Source of the DNA: Sutcliffiella horikoshii
GTDB taxonomy: Bacteria; Bacillota; Bacilli; Bacillales; Bacillaceae_I
Length of the DNA: 64,000 nucleotides
Direction: 5' to 3'
Assembly (NCBI RefSeq): GCF_002157855.1
Contig: NZ_CP020880.1
Coordinates: forward strand, 3,596,001 to 3,660,000
Under the pieces are notes generated by a model. That model searched no databases. It had not been told where the DNA came from and worked only from the letters and a program-made list of their open reading frames with translations. Shown in pieces: positions 1 to 11,866 of the stretch (position 1 is the first letter of the stretch; every line of letters starts with the position of its first letter). Position numbers and translations under genes: made by a program.

Positions 1-854
1 TCCATCGTTGCATTCGCTTCACACACTGCACGTTTCGTAACTAGGTTGTAAACGTTGTTCGCCCAGTTTTGAATCGTCGTGTAACGGCAGTAAGCATCCT
101 TCTTGATGATGATTTCAACTACCGCACTGTGAAGAGAGTTTGTTGTGTAAACAGGTGCAGTACAGCCTTCAACATAGTGTACATGTGCGCCTTCGTCTAC
201 GATGATAAGCGTACGCTCGAATTGACCCATGTTCTCAGAGTTGATTCGGAAGTATGCTTGTAGTGGAGTTTCCACTTTAACACCTTTTGGAACATAGATG
301 AAAGATCCACCAGACCATACTGCAGAGTTCAATGCTGAGAACTTGTTGTCAGTTGGCGGGATTACTTTTGCAAAATGCTCACGGAAGATGTCTTCGTTTT
401 CTTTTAATGCTGTGTCTGTGTCTTTGAACACTACACCAAGATCTTCTAAGTCTTCTTGCATGTTGTGGTATACAACCTCAGATTCATACTGAGCAGATAC
501 CCCTGCAAGATATTTTTGTTCTGCTTCAGGAATACCTAATTTGTCAAACGTCTGTTTGATTTCTTCAGGTACTTCATCCCAAGAACGCTCAGACTTCTCA
601 GAAGGTTTTACGTAGTACGTAATTTCATCAAAGTTCAAGCTGTTTAAATCGCCGCCCCATTGTGGCATTGGCATGTTATAGAAATGTTCTAATGATTTAA
701 GACGGAAATCCAGCATCCATTGAGGCTCTTCCTTCATACGAGAGATTTCTTCAACGATCTCTTTCGTAAGACCACGGCCGGAACGGAAAATGGAAACGTC
801 TTTGTCCTTAAAACCATACTTGTAATCGCCGATTTCAGGCATTTTTTTAGCCAT
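1..854 (-). CDS. sufB: SufB, Fe-S cluster scaffold subunit (3' end off the window)
   Basis: This is the N-terminal 284 or so residues of SufB, the core subunit of the SufBCD scaffold that assembles iron-sulfur clusters in the cytoplasm. Reading from the ATG at 854 gives [15 protein letters not shown], followed by conserved stretches such as [13 protein letters not shown] and [13 protein letters not shown] that are typical of SufB. A GGAGGGAA Shine-Dalgarno lies just upstream of the start. It is the last gene of sufC-sufD-sufS-sufU-sufB, the usual Bacillus order, and starts 75 bases after sufU. The C-terminal half runs off the left edge, so completeness cannot be judged. Identity is firm from the family sequence and the operon context. 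Confidence 0.96.
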   Translation of the reverse strand, partial: MAKKMPEIGDYKYGFKDKDVSIFRSGRGLTKEIVEEISRMKEEPQWMLDFRLKSLEHFYNMPMPQWGGDLNSLNFDEITYYVKPSEKSERSWDEVPEEIKQTFDKLGIPEAEQKYLAGVSAQYESEVVYHNMQEDLEDLGVVFKDTDTALKENEDIFREHFAKVIPPTDNKFSALNSAVWSGGSFIYVPKGVKVETPLQAYFRINSENMGQFERTLIIVDEGAHVHYVEGCTAPVYTTNSLHSAVVEIIIKKDAYCRYTTIQNWANNVYNLVTKRAVCEANATM

Positions 855-929
855 TTTATTCCCTCCATTCAAGAGGTGAGCAACAGTGCGGCGTATATTG
901 CCGCACTATCACTCCCTATCTTGCCTTGC

Positions 930-3866
<2,937 letters not shown>

Positions 3867-3881
3867 GATAATCCTCCTTGC

Positions 3882-4664
3882 TTACGCTTCTTGACCGACT
3901 GTTTCGTCTTCGATACCTAGTTCTTGCTTAATCCAATCATAACCTTCTGCCTCTAAACGTTGTGCTAATTCCTTGCCACCGGACTTCACGATGCGGCCTT
4001 GCATCATTACGTGAACGTGGTCAGGAGTGATGTAATTCAATAAACGTTGGTAGTGAGTGATGATAAGGCAACCGAAGTCGTCTCCACGCATTTCATTGAT
4101 TCCTTTAGAAACTACTTTCAATGCATCGATATCAAGACCAGAGTCAATCTCATCAAGGATCGCAATCTTAGGCTCGATCATCATCAATTGAAGAATTTCG
4201 TTACGCTTCTTTTCCCCACCGGAGAAACCTTCGTTTAAGTAACGCTGTGCCATTGCTTGATCCATTTCCAAGAAATCCATGTTTTTGTCCATTTTACGGA
4301 TGAATTTCATTAGGGAGATCTCATCGCCCTCTTCACGGCGAGCGTTGATAGCAGAACGCAAGAAGTCCGCGTTTGTTACACCACTGATCTCACTTGGGTA
4401 TTGCATTGCAAGGAATAAGCCTACTTGCGCGCGCTCATCCACTTCCATTTCAAGAACATCTTCCCCATCAAATGTGATGCTTCCGCTTGTTACTTCATAT
4501 TTAGGGTGTCCCATGATTGCAGAAGAAAGCGTTGACTTTCCTGTTCCGTTAGGACCCATGATTGCGTGAATCTCTCCGCCTTTTACTTCAAGATTTACAC
4601 CCTTTAAAATCTCTTTATCATTAATGGATACATGTAAATCTTTAATCGTTAACGTTGAACCCAT
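3882..4664 (-). CDS. sufC: SufC, ABC-type ATPase of the SUF system
   Basis: SufC is the soluble ATPase that drives remodelling of the SufBD scaffold. The protein has Walker A at residues 37-44 (GPNGTGKS), the SufC signature SGGEKKRNEI, and Walker B plus catalytic Glu in AILDEIDSGLD. An in-frame ATG exists at 4706, but I place the start at 4664 (MGSTLTIKDL), giving 260 residues. GGAGG at 4673-4677 is correctly spaced for it, and the extra 14 residues are not family-like. It is the first gene of the operon, behind the promoter at 4742-4770. Confidence 0.95.
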   Translation of the reverse strand: MGSTLTIKDLHVSINDKEILKGVNLEVKGGEIHAIMGPNGTGKSTLSSAIMGHPKYEVTSGSITFDGEDVLEMEVDERAQVGLFLAMQYPSEISGVTNADFLRSAINARREEGDEISLMKFIRKMDKNMDFLEMDQAMAQRYLNEGFSGGEKKRNEILQLMMIEPKIAILDEIDSGLDIDALKVVSKGINEMRGDDFGCLIITHYQRLLNYITPDHVHVMMQGRIVKSGGKELAQRLEAEGYDWIKQELGIEDETVGQEA

Positions 4665-4718
4665 AACTGTAACCTCCAATGTTCTTGTGTTCCTATATGA
4701 AAACACATTCTTGTTTTA

Positions 4719-4770
4719 ATTCTCATTTTATTCTCATTACAATCTTATAACAAATAGAAAGTGATAGCAA
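4719..4770 (-). promoter_or_regulatory. sigma-A promoter of the suf operon with a TGAGAAT direct repeat
   Basis: On the minus strand, TTGCTA (4765-4770) and TAAGAT (4742-4747) are separated by exactly 17 bases, a good sigma-A promoter. Just downstream, two TGAGAAT words (4730-4736 and 4719-4725) lie 11 bases apart in direct orientation. They resemble Fur/PerR half-sites but are not inverted, so a regulator cannot be named. Confidence 0.6.
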
Positions 4771-4861
4771 CCTTTTCCGCCTTGTGTAAGATACCCTCAA
4801 ATTATAACGAATATAAGGGGGGAAAGTCGAATTTTCTAAGGAAAATTATTTAATTTAACTC

Positions 4862-4990
4862 CCGGTTAATTTCCGTTCCAGTTATTCGCTTTCCGCGGGG
4901 CGGTGCTTAAGCCTCCTCACAACGCTTCAGGGGTCTCAACCTACCGCTACCTCCCGCCGGAGTCTCATAACTTGCACTACAATTAACCGG
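4862..4990. repeat. dispersed palindromic repeat, divergent copy A
   Basis: A 129-bp element bounded by CCGGTTAATT and its perfect inverse AATTAACCGG. Inside are GCTTTCCGCGGGGCGGTGCT, GCCTCCTCAC, GGGGTCTC and CTACCTCCCGCCGGAGTC, which align in order with the copies at 17018, 18395 and 62046. It is the most diverged copy and carries its own matching end repeats. Confidence 0.7.
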
Positions 4991-5008
4991 GGATATCTAA
5001 TAAACAAC

Positions 5009-5060
5009 AAAAAGGGTCTGCGTTATTCTCATTTGGTAGAGAATAACACGAACCCTTTTC
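5009..5060. terminator. strong hairpin, bidirectional terminator
   Basis: AAAAGGGT (from 5010) pairs with ACCCTTTT (to about 5059), and inside GTTATTCTC pairs with GAGAATAAC around a short loop. A-rich and T-rich flanks suit termination in both directions. It lies 3' of the doubtful small ORF at 5107-5259. Confidence 0.65.
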
Positions 5061-5106
5061 TTCTATATTATATGGTCAACCTGTCAGTTTGCTGCTGTTT
5101 CAGGTT

Positions 5107-5259
5107 TTATGGGCGGAAATTACGGTCTACTTCTTCAACAATCTTCAAGCTTCTTTGGTAATCCTTTTCTCGTTTCTGCTCCACTTCTAAGAGTTTTGAG
5201 AGCTTATTTGAGTACTCCTCATAACCAAAACCATAAGCTTGATACATTGCCTTCTCCAT
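5107..5259 (-). CDS. possible 50-residue protein or gene remnant
   Basis: From ATG 5259 the minus strand reads MEKAMYQAYGFGYEEYS, continuing as a lysine- and glutamate-rich helical stretch to DRNFRP and TAA. The same frame stays open upstream for about 20 codons (EWFIIHQVHVKYTGE) to a TAA but contains no start there. The ribosome site is poor: AGGTG sits only two bases before the ATG. A terminator lies about 50 bases downstream. This could be a short real gene or the tail of a decayed one. I do not recognise the family. Confidence 0.3.
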   Translation of the reverse strand: MEKAMYQAYGFGYEEYSNKLSKLLEVEQKREKDYQRSLKIVEEVDRNFRP

Positions 5260-5757
5260 TTCACCTGTGTACTTTACGTGTACCTGATGGATAATAAACC
5301 ATTCCCTTCCTATTTATAAGTGTTGATTTTTCGTACCAGTTTTCTGATACCCTCAAAGTATTTGTAGTAAACACCTTATTAATCATAGCAGGGGTGGTTA
5401 AATTATCCAAACGAAGTATGGAGCGATTACTGGGGATATTGGTGGTTGTGGGGTAATTAGGGAAGGTGGTTGATAGGAGACTTAGAATTCCTCTTGAATG
5501 CTAGGGCGTTCTGGTTGTCCTGATGTAATCGATGCTTTTGGTCTTGTTTTGATGTTAAATCTGGATACTGGTGGTGCATGTTGTGATTGGCAATTAACCT
5601 CTGCAGCACAATTGTCCGAACACCCTAGTAAAATAGAAGAAGAATGTCCGAACTGATGTAAAAATTGACCGAACCATTTTAAGCAAGTTTAAAACAGTGA
5701 CATTTCTTTAGTTTTCATGCAAAATCCCCACAAAAATCATGTAAAAACCTTTTTCAA
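5260..5757. other. noncoding stretch between the suf and metQ regions
   Basis: About 500 bases with no convincing ORF, promoter or RNA fold. The 5380-5560 part is rich in GGT and TGG words on the plus strand. The only structure I see is the set of TGTCCGAAC words at 5613-5674, listed separately. Confidence 0.5.
5613..5686. repeat. short phased words TGTCCGAAC, about 21-bp period
   Basis: TGTCCGAAC occurs at 5613-5621 and 5645-5653, and TGACCGAAC at 5666-5674. The last two are 21 bases apart and the first two 32. The array is degenerate but resembles the 21-bp repeat at 42657 and the 20-bp repeat at 46661 in placement and period. Confidence 0.4.
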
Positions 5758-5788
5758 ATAAAAAAGCCCAACCCCAAAAGGTCAGACT
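5758..5788 (-). terminator. terminator of the AhpD-like gene
   Basis: On the minus strand GTCTGACC pairs, with wobbles, with GGTTGGGC around a TTTTGG loop and is followed by a run of T. It lies about 20 bases after the stop at 5806. Confidence 0.6.
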
Positions 5789-5805
5789 CTCCACTAATCA
5801 ATGCT

Positions 5806-6177
5806 TCAATTCTTCAATTCATTAAAATCACTAATACAAGACTGCACCAACGTCACGGATTGGCTCATTGCCGCGCCGCCTCCAAATGCCGCTGTCACGC
5901 CACAAACTTCCAGGATTTCCTGCTCTGTTGCACCTTGATCTAAGCAACCTTTTGTGTGATAAACAATGCAATATTCATCTTGGGAATACACACTCACACC
6001 AAGAGCAATCAATTGTTTCTGCTTTTTATCGAGTACGCCTTCTTTAAAACAAGCTTCTGTAAACTCGTTGTAGTGATGCGCAAGCTCTGGCATTTTTTCA
6101 GAAAATACACCTAGTCCTACTTTATAATCATGAAGTGCTGCTTCTGCATAATTTTTCGGCTCGTAATGTTGTTCCAT
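5806..6177 (-). CDS. carboxymuconolactone decarboxylase / AhpD-like protein
   Basis: This small all-helical protein belongs to the CMD/AhpD superfamily, whose members are disulfide reductases or decarboxylases. A Cys-x3-His motif is present at Cys70-His74 ([10 protein letters not shown]), followed by the typical [12 protein letters not shown] and a glycine-rich segment. The CxxC cysteine before it is absent, so an AhpD-type thiol relay is not assured, though Cys78 is nearby. I use ATG 6177 (MEQHYEP, 123 residues) because GGGAG sits nine bases before it. A TTG at 6186 would place GGGAG only one base away. It is flanked by its own terminator and followed by metQ's terminator, so it is monocistronic. 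Substrate unknown. Confidence 0.75.
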   Translation of the reverse strand: MEQHYEPKNYAEAALHDYKVGLGVFSEKMPELAHHYNEFTEACFKEGVLDKKQKQLIALGVSVYSQDEYCIVYHTKGCLDQGATEQEILEVCGVTAAFGGGAAMSQSVTLVQSCISDFNELKN

Positions 6178-6249
6178 TGAAGACAACTCCCATCCTTATT
6201 TTTCACAAAGTTAGTATTTGTTTAGGTGGGAGGTTCGTATTCAATTATT

Positions 6250-6296
6250 ACAAAAAAAAATAACTCCGAACCATAAATATAGTCCGGAGTTATTTA
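6250..6296 (-). terminator. terminator of metNPQ
   Basis: AATAACTCCG pairs with CGGAGTTATT, with a 15-base loop, followed on the minus strand by nine T. It begins about 10 bases after the metQ stop. Confidence 0.85.
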
Positions 6297-6304
6297 TTCA
6301 AATC

Positions 6305-7138
6305 TTATTCTTCATCAGATGCCTTTGCAGGAAGCACAGATCCTTTGTATTCTTCTTCAATGAATGCTTTGATTTCATCAGATTGAAGCACTTCTACCAA
6401 TGCTTTGATCTGTTCATTATCTTTATCTTCTTCACGAACAACGATAAGGTTTACGTAAGGATTGTTTTCGCCAGATTCCAAAGCAATTGCTTCTTTTTCC
6501 GGATCGATATCAGCGCCAAGTGCATAGTTACCGTTAATCAGTACTGCATCTCCGTCGCCGTTCAAGTATGCTTGCGGTAAGAATGCCGCTTCAAACTGAG
6601 TATTGAACTCAAGATTCTTAGGGTTCTCTTCAATATCATCTACAGATGCAGATGTAACTTCTACACCTTCTTTTAACGTAATTAGTCCTTTTTCTTCAAG
6701 CATTGCAAGGATACGGCCATGATCGGCAACGGAGTTACTCATTAAGATTTCTGCACCCTCAGGTAGTTCTTCTAGGCTGTCATACTCTTGGGAGTACACA
6801 CCGATCGGTTCAATGTGAACGCCACCTGCACTTACAAATTCGTAATCATTTTCTTCGATTTGGCTTTTCAAGTATGGCTCATGTTGGAAGAAGTTCGCAT
6901 CAATGTCTTTATCACGTAACGCTTGGTTCGGTATGATGTAATCTGTATACGTTTGAATGTCTAATTCAATACCCTGTTCTTCTAATAAAGTTTTTGCTTC
7001 TTCAAGGATTTCTGCATGAGGTACATTTGATGCACCTATAACCAGCTTACCTTCCTCGATTCCTTTTTCACCGCCGCCACATGCAGCAAGTACTAGCACT
7101 AATAATGACATTACAGCGAAACTTAAAACCTTTTTCAT
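6305..7138 (-). CDS. metQ: MetQ, methionine-binding lipoprotein
   Basis: This is the substrate-binding lipoprotein of the MetNPQ methionine ABC importer (NlpA family), anchored outside the membrane. The 277-residue protein has a signal peptide with lipobox LAAC, so Cys20 is the lipidated residue. The mature part has NlpA landmarks: GASNVPHAEIL, YTDYIIPNQAL, DANFFQHEPYL and NLIVVREEDKDN. It follows metP by 18 bases and ends the operon at a strong terminator. The upstream SAM-I riboswitch supports methionine as the substrate. Confidence 0.94.
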   Translation of the reverse strand: MKKVLSFAVMSLLVLVLAACGGGEKGIEEGKLVIGASNVPHAEILEEAKTLLEEQGIELDIQTYTDYIIPNQALRDKDIDANFFQHEPYLKSQIEENDYEFVSAGGVHIEPIGVYSQEYDSLEELPEGAEILMSNSVADHGRILAMLEEKGLITLKEGVEVTSASVDDIEENPKNLEFNTQFEAAFLPQAYLNGDGDAVLINGNYALGADIDPEKEAIALESGENNPYVNLIVVREEDKDNEQIKALVEVLQSDEIKAFIEEEYKGSVLPAKASDEE

Positions 7139-7156
7139 AATTTAGTCCCCTCTTTC

Positions 7157-7813
7157 TTATCGTTTGTCTAGTTTGTTGGTTATTAAATCTCCAATAAATT
7201 GGATGATAAATACAATGATTAAGATGATGACTGTACATACAAGTGTTACTTCCCAATTGTTACGCTGGAAACCATCTAAAAATGCAAGGTTACCCAACCC
7301 ACCTGCACCGATGATTCCTGCCATTGCTGTGTAACTTACAATAGCAATTGCCGTGACCGTTATACCGGAAACCAATGCTGGCATCGATTCCGGAATCAAT
7401 ACTTTCCAGATGATTTCTGAAGTTTTTGCGCCCATGGAACGCGCTGCTTCAATGACACCTTTGTCGATTTCACGTAATGCAATTTCCACCATTCTTGCGT
7501 AGAAGGGTGCTGCTCCTATGATCAGAGCTGGCAATGCCGCGTTGGCACCAATAATTGTATCCATAATGAACCTTGTAAAAGGAATAAGTAAAAATATTAA
7601 AATGACAAATGGGATCGAACGGAAGATATTAACAAAAGCAGCAACCAATCCATTAACTAATCGGCTTTCCCATATGTTTCCCTTAGCTGTTAAAAACAAT
7701 AATAGTCCTAAAACAATTCCTAAAATGAACGTAGCGACAACCGATATACTGCTCATATAAAGAGTTTCTAAGGTTGCTTCCCACATCTTGTCCCAATTAA
7801 CTCTCTCAAGCAT
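7157..7813 (-). CDS. metP: MetP (MetI), methionine ABC transporter permease
   Basis: This is the membrane subunit of the methionine importer, with about five transmembrane helices in 218 residues. The cytoplasmic coupling loop has the ABC permease EAA-type motif (EAARSMGAKTSEIIWKVLIP), and the MetI-type segment GAGGLGNLAFLDGFQR follows. The start overlaps metN by 8 bases. Length and sequence are normal for the family. Confidence 0.93.
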   Translation of the reverse strand: MLERVNWDKMWEATLETLYMSSISVVATFILGIVLGLLLFLTAKGNIWESRLVNGLVAAFVNIFRSIPFVILIFLLIPFTRFIMDTIIGANAALPALIIGAAPFYARMVEIALREIDKGVIEAARSMGAKTSEIIWKVLIPESMPALVSGITVTAIAIVSYTAMAGIIGAGGLGNLAFLDGFQRNNWEVTLVCTVIILIIVFIIQFIGDLITNKLDKR

Positions 7814-8831
7814 GTGTCATCACCTCCAACTCCACTTGCTGCTCACGGATAAATCTCAATGCCTCTTGAACTTGCGTTTCTTCGCCATCGAGGTGCACAA
7901 ATAGTGTGCCATATGCTCCATTTTGAGTCTGCGAGATTTTCCCTTGAAGAATGTTCACTTCAATTGGAAATCTGCGAATTAAATTCGTAATTAATGGCTG
8001 TTCTGCCGAAGTCCCTACAAATGTTAGTTGAATTACTTTTCCTTGTGGGAATTCAGCCAACAAGTGCTCCACTGTTTCTTGCGTATCTTCTGGTTCTGTC
8101 ACCTGTTTTACGAATCGTTTTGTAATTGGCTGTTCTGGCTTTCGGAAGACATTTAGTACATCTCCCTGCTCCACAACCTTACCATTTTCCATCACCGCTA
8201 CTCGATGACAGATTTTCCGGATAACATGCATTTCATGTGTGATTAGTACGATAGTAAGAGATAAACGCTTATTAATATCGACTAAGAGGTCTAAGATTGA
8301 ATCTGTAGTCTGTGGATCCAATGCAGAAGTAGCTTCATCACACAAAAGAACTTTAGGATTATTTGCAAGTGCTCTTGCTATTCCGACACGTTGCTTTTGT
8401 CCGCCGCTTAGTTGAGATGGATAGGAGTCTCCTCTTCCCTCTAATCCTACAAGCTTGATGAGTTCATCCACTCGCTTGTTTCGCTCTGACCTGCTCACTC
8501 CCGCAATCTCAAGTGGAAATGCGATATTTTCTTTTACTGTTCTTGACCATAAAAGATTGAAATGCTGGAAGATCATACTGATTTCCTGGCGTGCTTCTCT
8601 CAGTTCCTTGCCCTTAACTTTTGCAAGATTTCTTCCTGCTACATCCACCACTCCGTCAGTTGGTGTTTCCAGTCCGTTCAGCATGCGGATCAACGTACTT
8701 TTTCCTGCACCACTATACCCGATAACACCGAAAATCTCTCCTTGGTTGATGGATAAATCTATATTATCAACAGCTGTCACTATTCCGTTTTTCGTTTTAA
8801 ATACTTTTTTTACACCCTGAAGTGAAATCAT
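7806..8831 (-). CDS. metN: MetN, methionine ABC transporter ATPase
   Basis: This is the ATPase of the methionine importer, 341 residues. Walker A is at residues 39-46 (GYSGAGKS), then the LSGGQKQRVGIARAL signature and Walker B LLCDEATSALDP. The last 80 or so residues form the NIL domain (from about VIQLTFVGTSA), a methionine-binding regulatory domain that inhibits transport when methionine is high. It is the first gene of metN-metP-metQ, about 80 bases after the riboswitch terminator hairpin. Confidence 0.95.
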   Translation of the reverse strand: MISLQGVKKVFKTKNGIVTAVDNIDLSINQGEIFGVIGYSGAGKSTLIRMLNGLETPTDGVVDVAGRNLAKVKGKELREARQEISMIFQHFNLLWSRTVKENIAFPLEIAGVSRSERNKRVDELIKLVGLEGRGDSYPSQLSGGQKQRVGIARALANNPKVLLCDEATSALDPQTTDSILDLLVDINKRLSLTIVLITHEMHVIRKICHRVAVMENGKVVEQGDVLNVFRKPEQPITKRFVKQVTEPEDTQETVEHLLAEFPQGKVIQLTFVGTSAEQPLITNLIRRFPIEVNILQGKISQTQNGAYGTLFVHLDGEETQVQEALRFIREQQVELEVMTHA

Positions 8832-8913
8832 GTTCGCACCTACCTTCTTACTTTTCCTTGTTTTAGCTTACCCAATTAAGTTTAAACAAACGTTTGTTTA
8901 ATCCTTGAAAATA

Positions 8914-9079
8914 AAAAATCCCTTCTGCAACAATGAGCAGAAAGGATTAAATGAGAAAAGTCCTTTCTCTCATCTATCAAAGCAAAATGCTTTGTGTGAA
9001 TTGGCACCAATTTCAACAATTCCATGTTGACGGTTGCCGGGTTTCATAGGGCACGTCCCTCCACCTCTCTCGATAAGAG
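8914..9079 (-). ncRNA. SAM-I (S-box) riboswitch controlling metNPQ
   Basis: The minus strand carries a canonical S-box leader. P1 is CTCTTATC (9072-9079) pairing with GATGAGAG (8967-8974), with GAGAGAGGTGGAGGGA just after the 5' arm. The conserved core GGGCACG ... ATGAAACCCGGCAACC and the P3/P4 segments follow. Downstream a terminator hairpin (CCTTTCTGC/GCAGAAGGG, about 8920-8946) is followed by T residues to 8914. SAM binding should favour the terminator and switch the transporter off when methionine is plentiful. Confidence 0.95.
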
Positions 9080-9184
9080 ATAAACATATATAATTAAAAT
9101 TAAGTATTTGGGCAATTCGAATTAACGAGTGTTATCGTATCACGGTAATAATTAGCCTGTCAATTAAAAACTTTTTTTCCTTAT

Positions 9185-10069
9185 TTAAAATATCTTTAAA
9201 GCATTCTCATCCACGCTAAAATCAGCTGTTTTATTTTGAACGATTTCTCCGTCACACTGCATGACCATGGAGGAACTTGGGCTTATTTTAATGGATGCGC
9301 CTCTAAACATCGTGACATTTCGGTGTTTAATATGTCTCCCTCTAAAAGCAAGGGGAAACACAAATAATAACTCCCATCTTCCAATACCAGAAACCACACA
9401 TATATCCAATTCTCCATCAGTTCCACAGGCATCTGGGCAGATCATGATTCCCCCTCCATAATAAGGGAGGTTGGCTACTGCTATCAGCCAAACATCCTGA
9501 AACTTATAAAACTTTTCATCTACTTCAATAGAAACATCAGACGGTTGGTAGGTGAAAAGAACTCTGAAAATATTCAGCACATACGACAAGTCGCCTAAAC
9601 CTAATTTGTTCAAAAGACGTTTTGACCTTGACCTATTGGTTACTTCTGCAACCTTTCCGTCAAACCCAAGTCCCGCAATTGAAATATAATGCTCTTCTTC
9701 TACTTTCGGTACATCTATCAGTTGATAGGAACCCTTTAAGATCCTAGACAATGCACCTTCCACAGCAAAAGGGACTCCAAGGCTTCTTGCCAAGTCATTT
9801 CCAGAACCGGCAGGAACAATCCCGAGAGCCACTTTTTTATGAACCAATTTATTTACCACTTCATGAATGGTACCGTCTCCTCCGACTACCACAACAGCAT
9901 GAATCAAATTCTCATCTATATTTTCTATCAATTCACCTGCATGACCTGCATATTCAGTAAAAGAAACGAGATAAGTTACATTTTTCTCTTCTAAGTACTT
10001 CTCCGCTTCTTTCCACATACGAAGTCCTTTTCCGTTGCCAGCCATCTTGTTGACAATAATATGATACAC
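9185..10069 (-). CDS. diacylglycerol kinase family lipid kinase
   Basis: A soluble lipid kinase of the DagK/YegS/sphingosine kinase superfamily that phosphorylates a lipid hydroxyl using ATP. The catalytic-domain motif GGDGT is at residues 63-67 (VVVGGDGTIHEVVN), followed by PAGSGNDLARSLG. The C-terminal beta-sandwich (ICPDACGTDGELDICVV and VMQCDGEI) is also typical. Length of 294 residues is standard. Several paralogues exist in Bacillus, so essential DgkB cannot be separated from YtlR/BmrU-type members on sight. It stands alone between the met riboswitch and the SCP2-like gene. Confidence 0.88.
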   Translation of the reverse strand: MYHIIVNKMAGNGKGLRMWKEAEKYLEEKNVTYLVSFTEYAGHAGELIENIDENLIHAVVVVGGDGTIHEVVNKLVHKKVALGIVPAGSGNDLARSLGVPFAVEGALSRILKGSYQLIDVPKVEEEHYISIAGLGFDGKVAEVTNRSRSKRLLNKLGLGDLSYVLNIFRVLFTYQPSDVSIEVDEKFYKFQDVWLIAVANLPYYGGGIMICPDACGTDGELDICVVSGIGRWELLFVFPLAFRGRHIKHRNVTMFRGASIKISPSSSMVMQCDGEIVQNKTADFSVDENALKIF

Positions 10070-10137
10070 TCTCCTACACCGCCTATAAATTCTCTTTATC
10101 TAACTACTTTAATTCGTTATAGGCGAGGACAATTCCT

Positions 10138-10473
10138 TTAAGATACCTCTTTTCTTTCTGAGCGGTTTACAAGCGTAAATAGGGAATCCATAAGCAAGAA
10201 ATGTCTGAAGGATCCTTTAAATGCCAAACCTTTCACATCTCTCATCTTCGTTCCGTTCAATAGTTCCAATATTTCTTCTTTTGTTCCTTCTATCACAATA
10301 TCAGCCACCGTTGCATCTTGCACCAGTTGCATTTGGTTTTTACTTAGTGAAAAAAACGACCTTTCCCCTTGGGTGACTATACAGCAGCGCAGACTGTAGT
10401 ATGGCAAAATCTCCATGACATGCAACTTACTTTTGGCTTTAAGAAGAAACATTTCCAAGTTCTCTACTACCAT
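10138..10473 (-). CDS. small SCP2-like sterol/lipid-carrier domain protein
   Basis: A 111-residue protein starting MVVENLEMFLLK. Its pattern (QLVQDATVADIVIEGTKEEILELLNG, then a GLAFKGSF end) resembles SCP2 lipid-carrier domains. I chose ATG 10473 because AAAGGGGG lies about 10 bases upstream and because the longer frame to 10581 would run through the terminator hairpin at 10530-10570. The next gene downstream is a lipid kinase, which fits loosely with a lipid role. Function not established. Confidence 0.6.
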   Translation of the reverse strand: MVVENLEMFLLKAKSKLHVMEILPYYSLRCCIVTQGERSFFSLSKNQMQLVQDATVADIVIEGTKEEILELLNGTKMRDVKGLAFKGSFRHFLLMDSLFTLVNRSERKEVS

Positions 10474-10529
10474 TACAAACCAGCCCCCTTTGCTATTAAT
10501 TTCCCTGTATATCAGCCTAATCCCTGCAA

Positions 10530-10570
10530 TAAAAAAAGAACAATTACCGCGTATTGCCGATAACTGTTCT
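10530..10570 (-). terminator. terminator of the MFS transporter gene
   Basis: AGAACAGTTA pairs with TAATTGTTCT on the minus strand and is followed by seven T. It lies 25 bases after the MFS stop codon and helps fix the start of the next gene. Confidence 0.8.
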
Positions 10571-10594
10571 TCATTTCCCAAGAAATATGTCAGA

Positions 10595-11866
10595 CTATGA
10601 TGTCTTTACCATAGTCTTTTGGTAACTTGCCGTCGTTTTTTCCCTAAACATCATATAAAAGAAAATAGAACTTGTCAGATAAAGCACAGCCGTGATGGAG
10701 AATACAATCGAATATCCCCAATATTCCCCGTACAAAAGAACAATGGTCATGGAGACCGGACCCATACTTGCCCATCCGAGTGAGAAGACCATTTGATTAA
10801 TGGAGTTTGCAAAACCCTTCAAAGAGTTATCAACTTTTTCCATCATCATCGAAGAAATAATCGGATTGGCCGCATTCATCAATGCTTGCCTAAATAAAAA
10901 TCCGAGGGCAGCGAGCCAGAAAATCTGTGTAAAGGCGGTTAGTAGCATAAATGGTAAGGAAAGAAGCTGTAAAATGACTACCGCTCTCATCTCCCCTACT
11001 CTCCTTACTACCGCAGGTCCAATAATCATTGCAACTGCAGTGACTGCCTGCCCTAGGGAAAGAACTAAACCAATGGTAGAATTTGATGTTCCAAAACGGT
11101 CTGCAAAGTACATATTCAAGTAAGGAATGACCAATCCTGACCCGAACCCTACCAAAATAGAGGCAAAAGAGAAAGCAAAGATAAGTTTCCATTGGCCCTT
11201 TGGTATGGAGGCTTGGAAATTTTTAAAGGTAAATGCTTTATTCTCTTTCTCTCTTGGTACTTCCGTAGTTTTTAATAAAGGGATGATTCCCATCATGAAG
11301 ATGAGACTTCCGAGTAGAAGTGTCAGCCTGATACTCCAAACAGGACTCAGACCTACGACGTGTAAAAGCAAATCAGTTAGTGTCCCTCCTAAAAGATTTC
11401 CAACAACGTTTGCTCCCATTATAACAGCAAAGTGATAGCTAAAGAGTTTAACTCGTTGTTCTTTAGTCGAACTTTCTGCAAGCCATGGAACTGCTGTCAC
11501 TTGAATGAAAGCCATCGCTATCCCTGCAATAAAAGCACTGACCAAAAGCAGTGATTCTAACTCGAAGATACTTCTCAAAAACATAAAGATCCCACTAAAA
11601 AACACACCAAATATCATCATCTTCTTTCGGCCAATCCGATCGCTTAATATACCAGCCGGAATCAAGATGATCGCCGCTGCCAGTGAGGAAGCCGCGATGA
11701 CATTACCATTTACAGTCTCGGCAAACCCAAGCTCCCTTATATAAAAATTATAGACAATCATAAAAATCCCAAGCCCTATTTGCGTAAGGATATTAACAAT
11801 GAACAACTTCTGGATATTATGATCATACCGTTTAAATGACTGAAACCAGTTTGCATTTTTCAACAT
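10595..11866 (-). CDS. major facilitator superfamily transporter
   Basis: A 12-helix MFS permease of 423 residues. The MFS signature between helices 2 and 3 is clear (GILSDRIGRKKMMIFG). Glycine- and proline-rich helices and a long central loop after KTTEVPREKENKAF divide it into two halves. The substrate cannot be read from sequence; drug or sugar efflux are both possible. It has its own terminator, so it is probably monocistronic. Confidence 0.82.
   Translation of the reverse strand: MLKNANWFQSFKRYDHNIQKLFIVNILTQIGLGIFMIVYNFYIRELGFAETVNGNVIAASSLAAAIILIPAGILSDRIGRKKMMIFGVFFSGIFMFLRSIFELESLLLVSAFIAGIAMAFIQVTAVPWLAESSTKEQRVKLFSYHFAVIMGANVVGNLLGGTLTDLLLHVVGLSPVWSIRLTLLLGSLIFMMGIIPLLKTTEVPREKENKAFTFKNFQASIPKGQWKLIFAFSFASILVGFGSGLVIPYLNMYFADRFGTSNSTIGLVLSLGQAVTAVAMIIGPAVVRRVGEMRAVVILQLLSLPFMLLTAFTQIFWLAALGFLFRQALMNAANPIISSMMMEKVDNSLKGFANSINQMVFSLGWASMGPVSMTIVLLYGEYWGYSIVFSITAVLYLTSSIFFYMMFREKTTASYQKTMVKTS

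Noticed and set aside
4665-4706. Longer N-terminus for SufC (from ATG 4706)
   Set aside because: The extra 14 residues are not family-like, and a properly spaced GGAGG sits before the ATG at 4664.
10474-10581. Longer form of the SCP2-like protein
   Set aside because: The added codons run through the terminator hairpin of the MFS gene, and a good ribosome site precedes ATG 10473.
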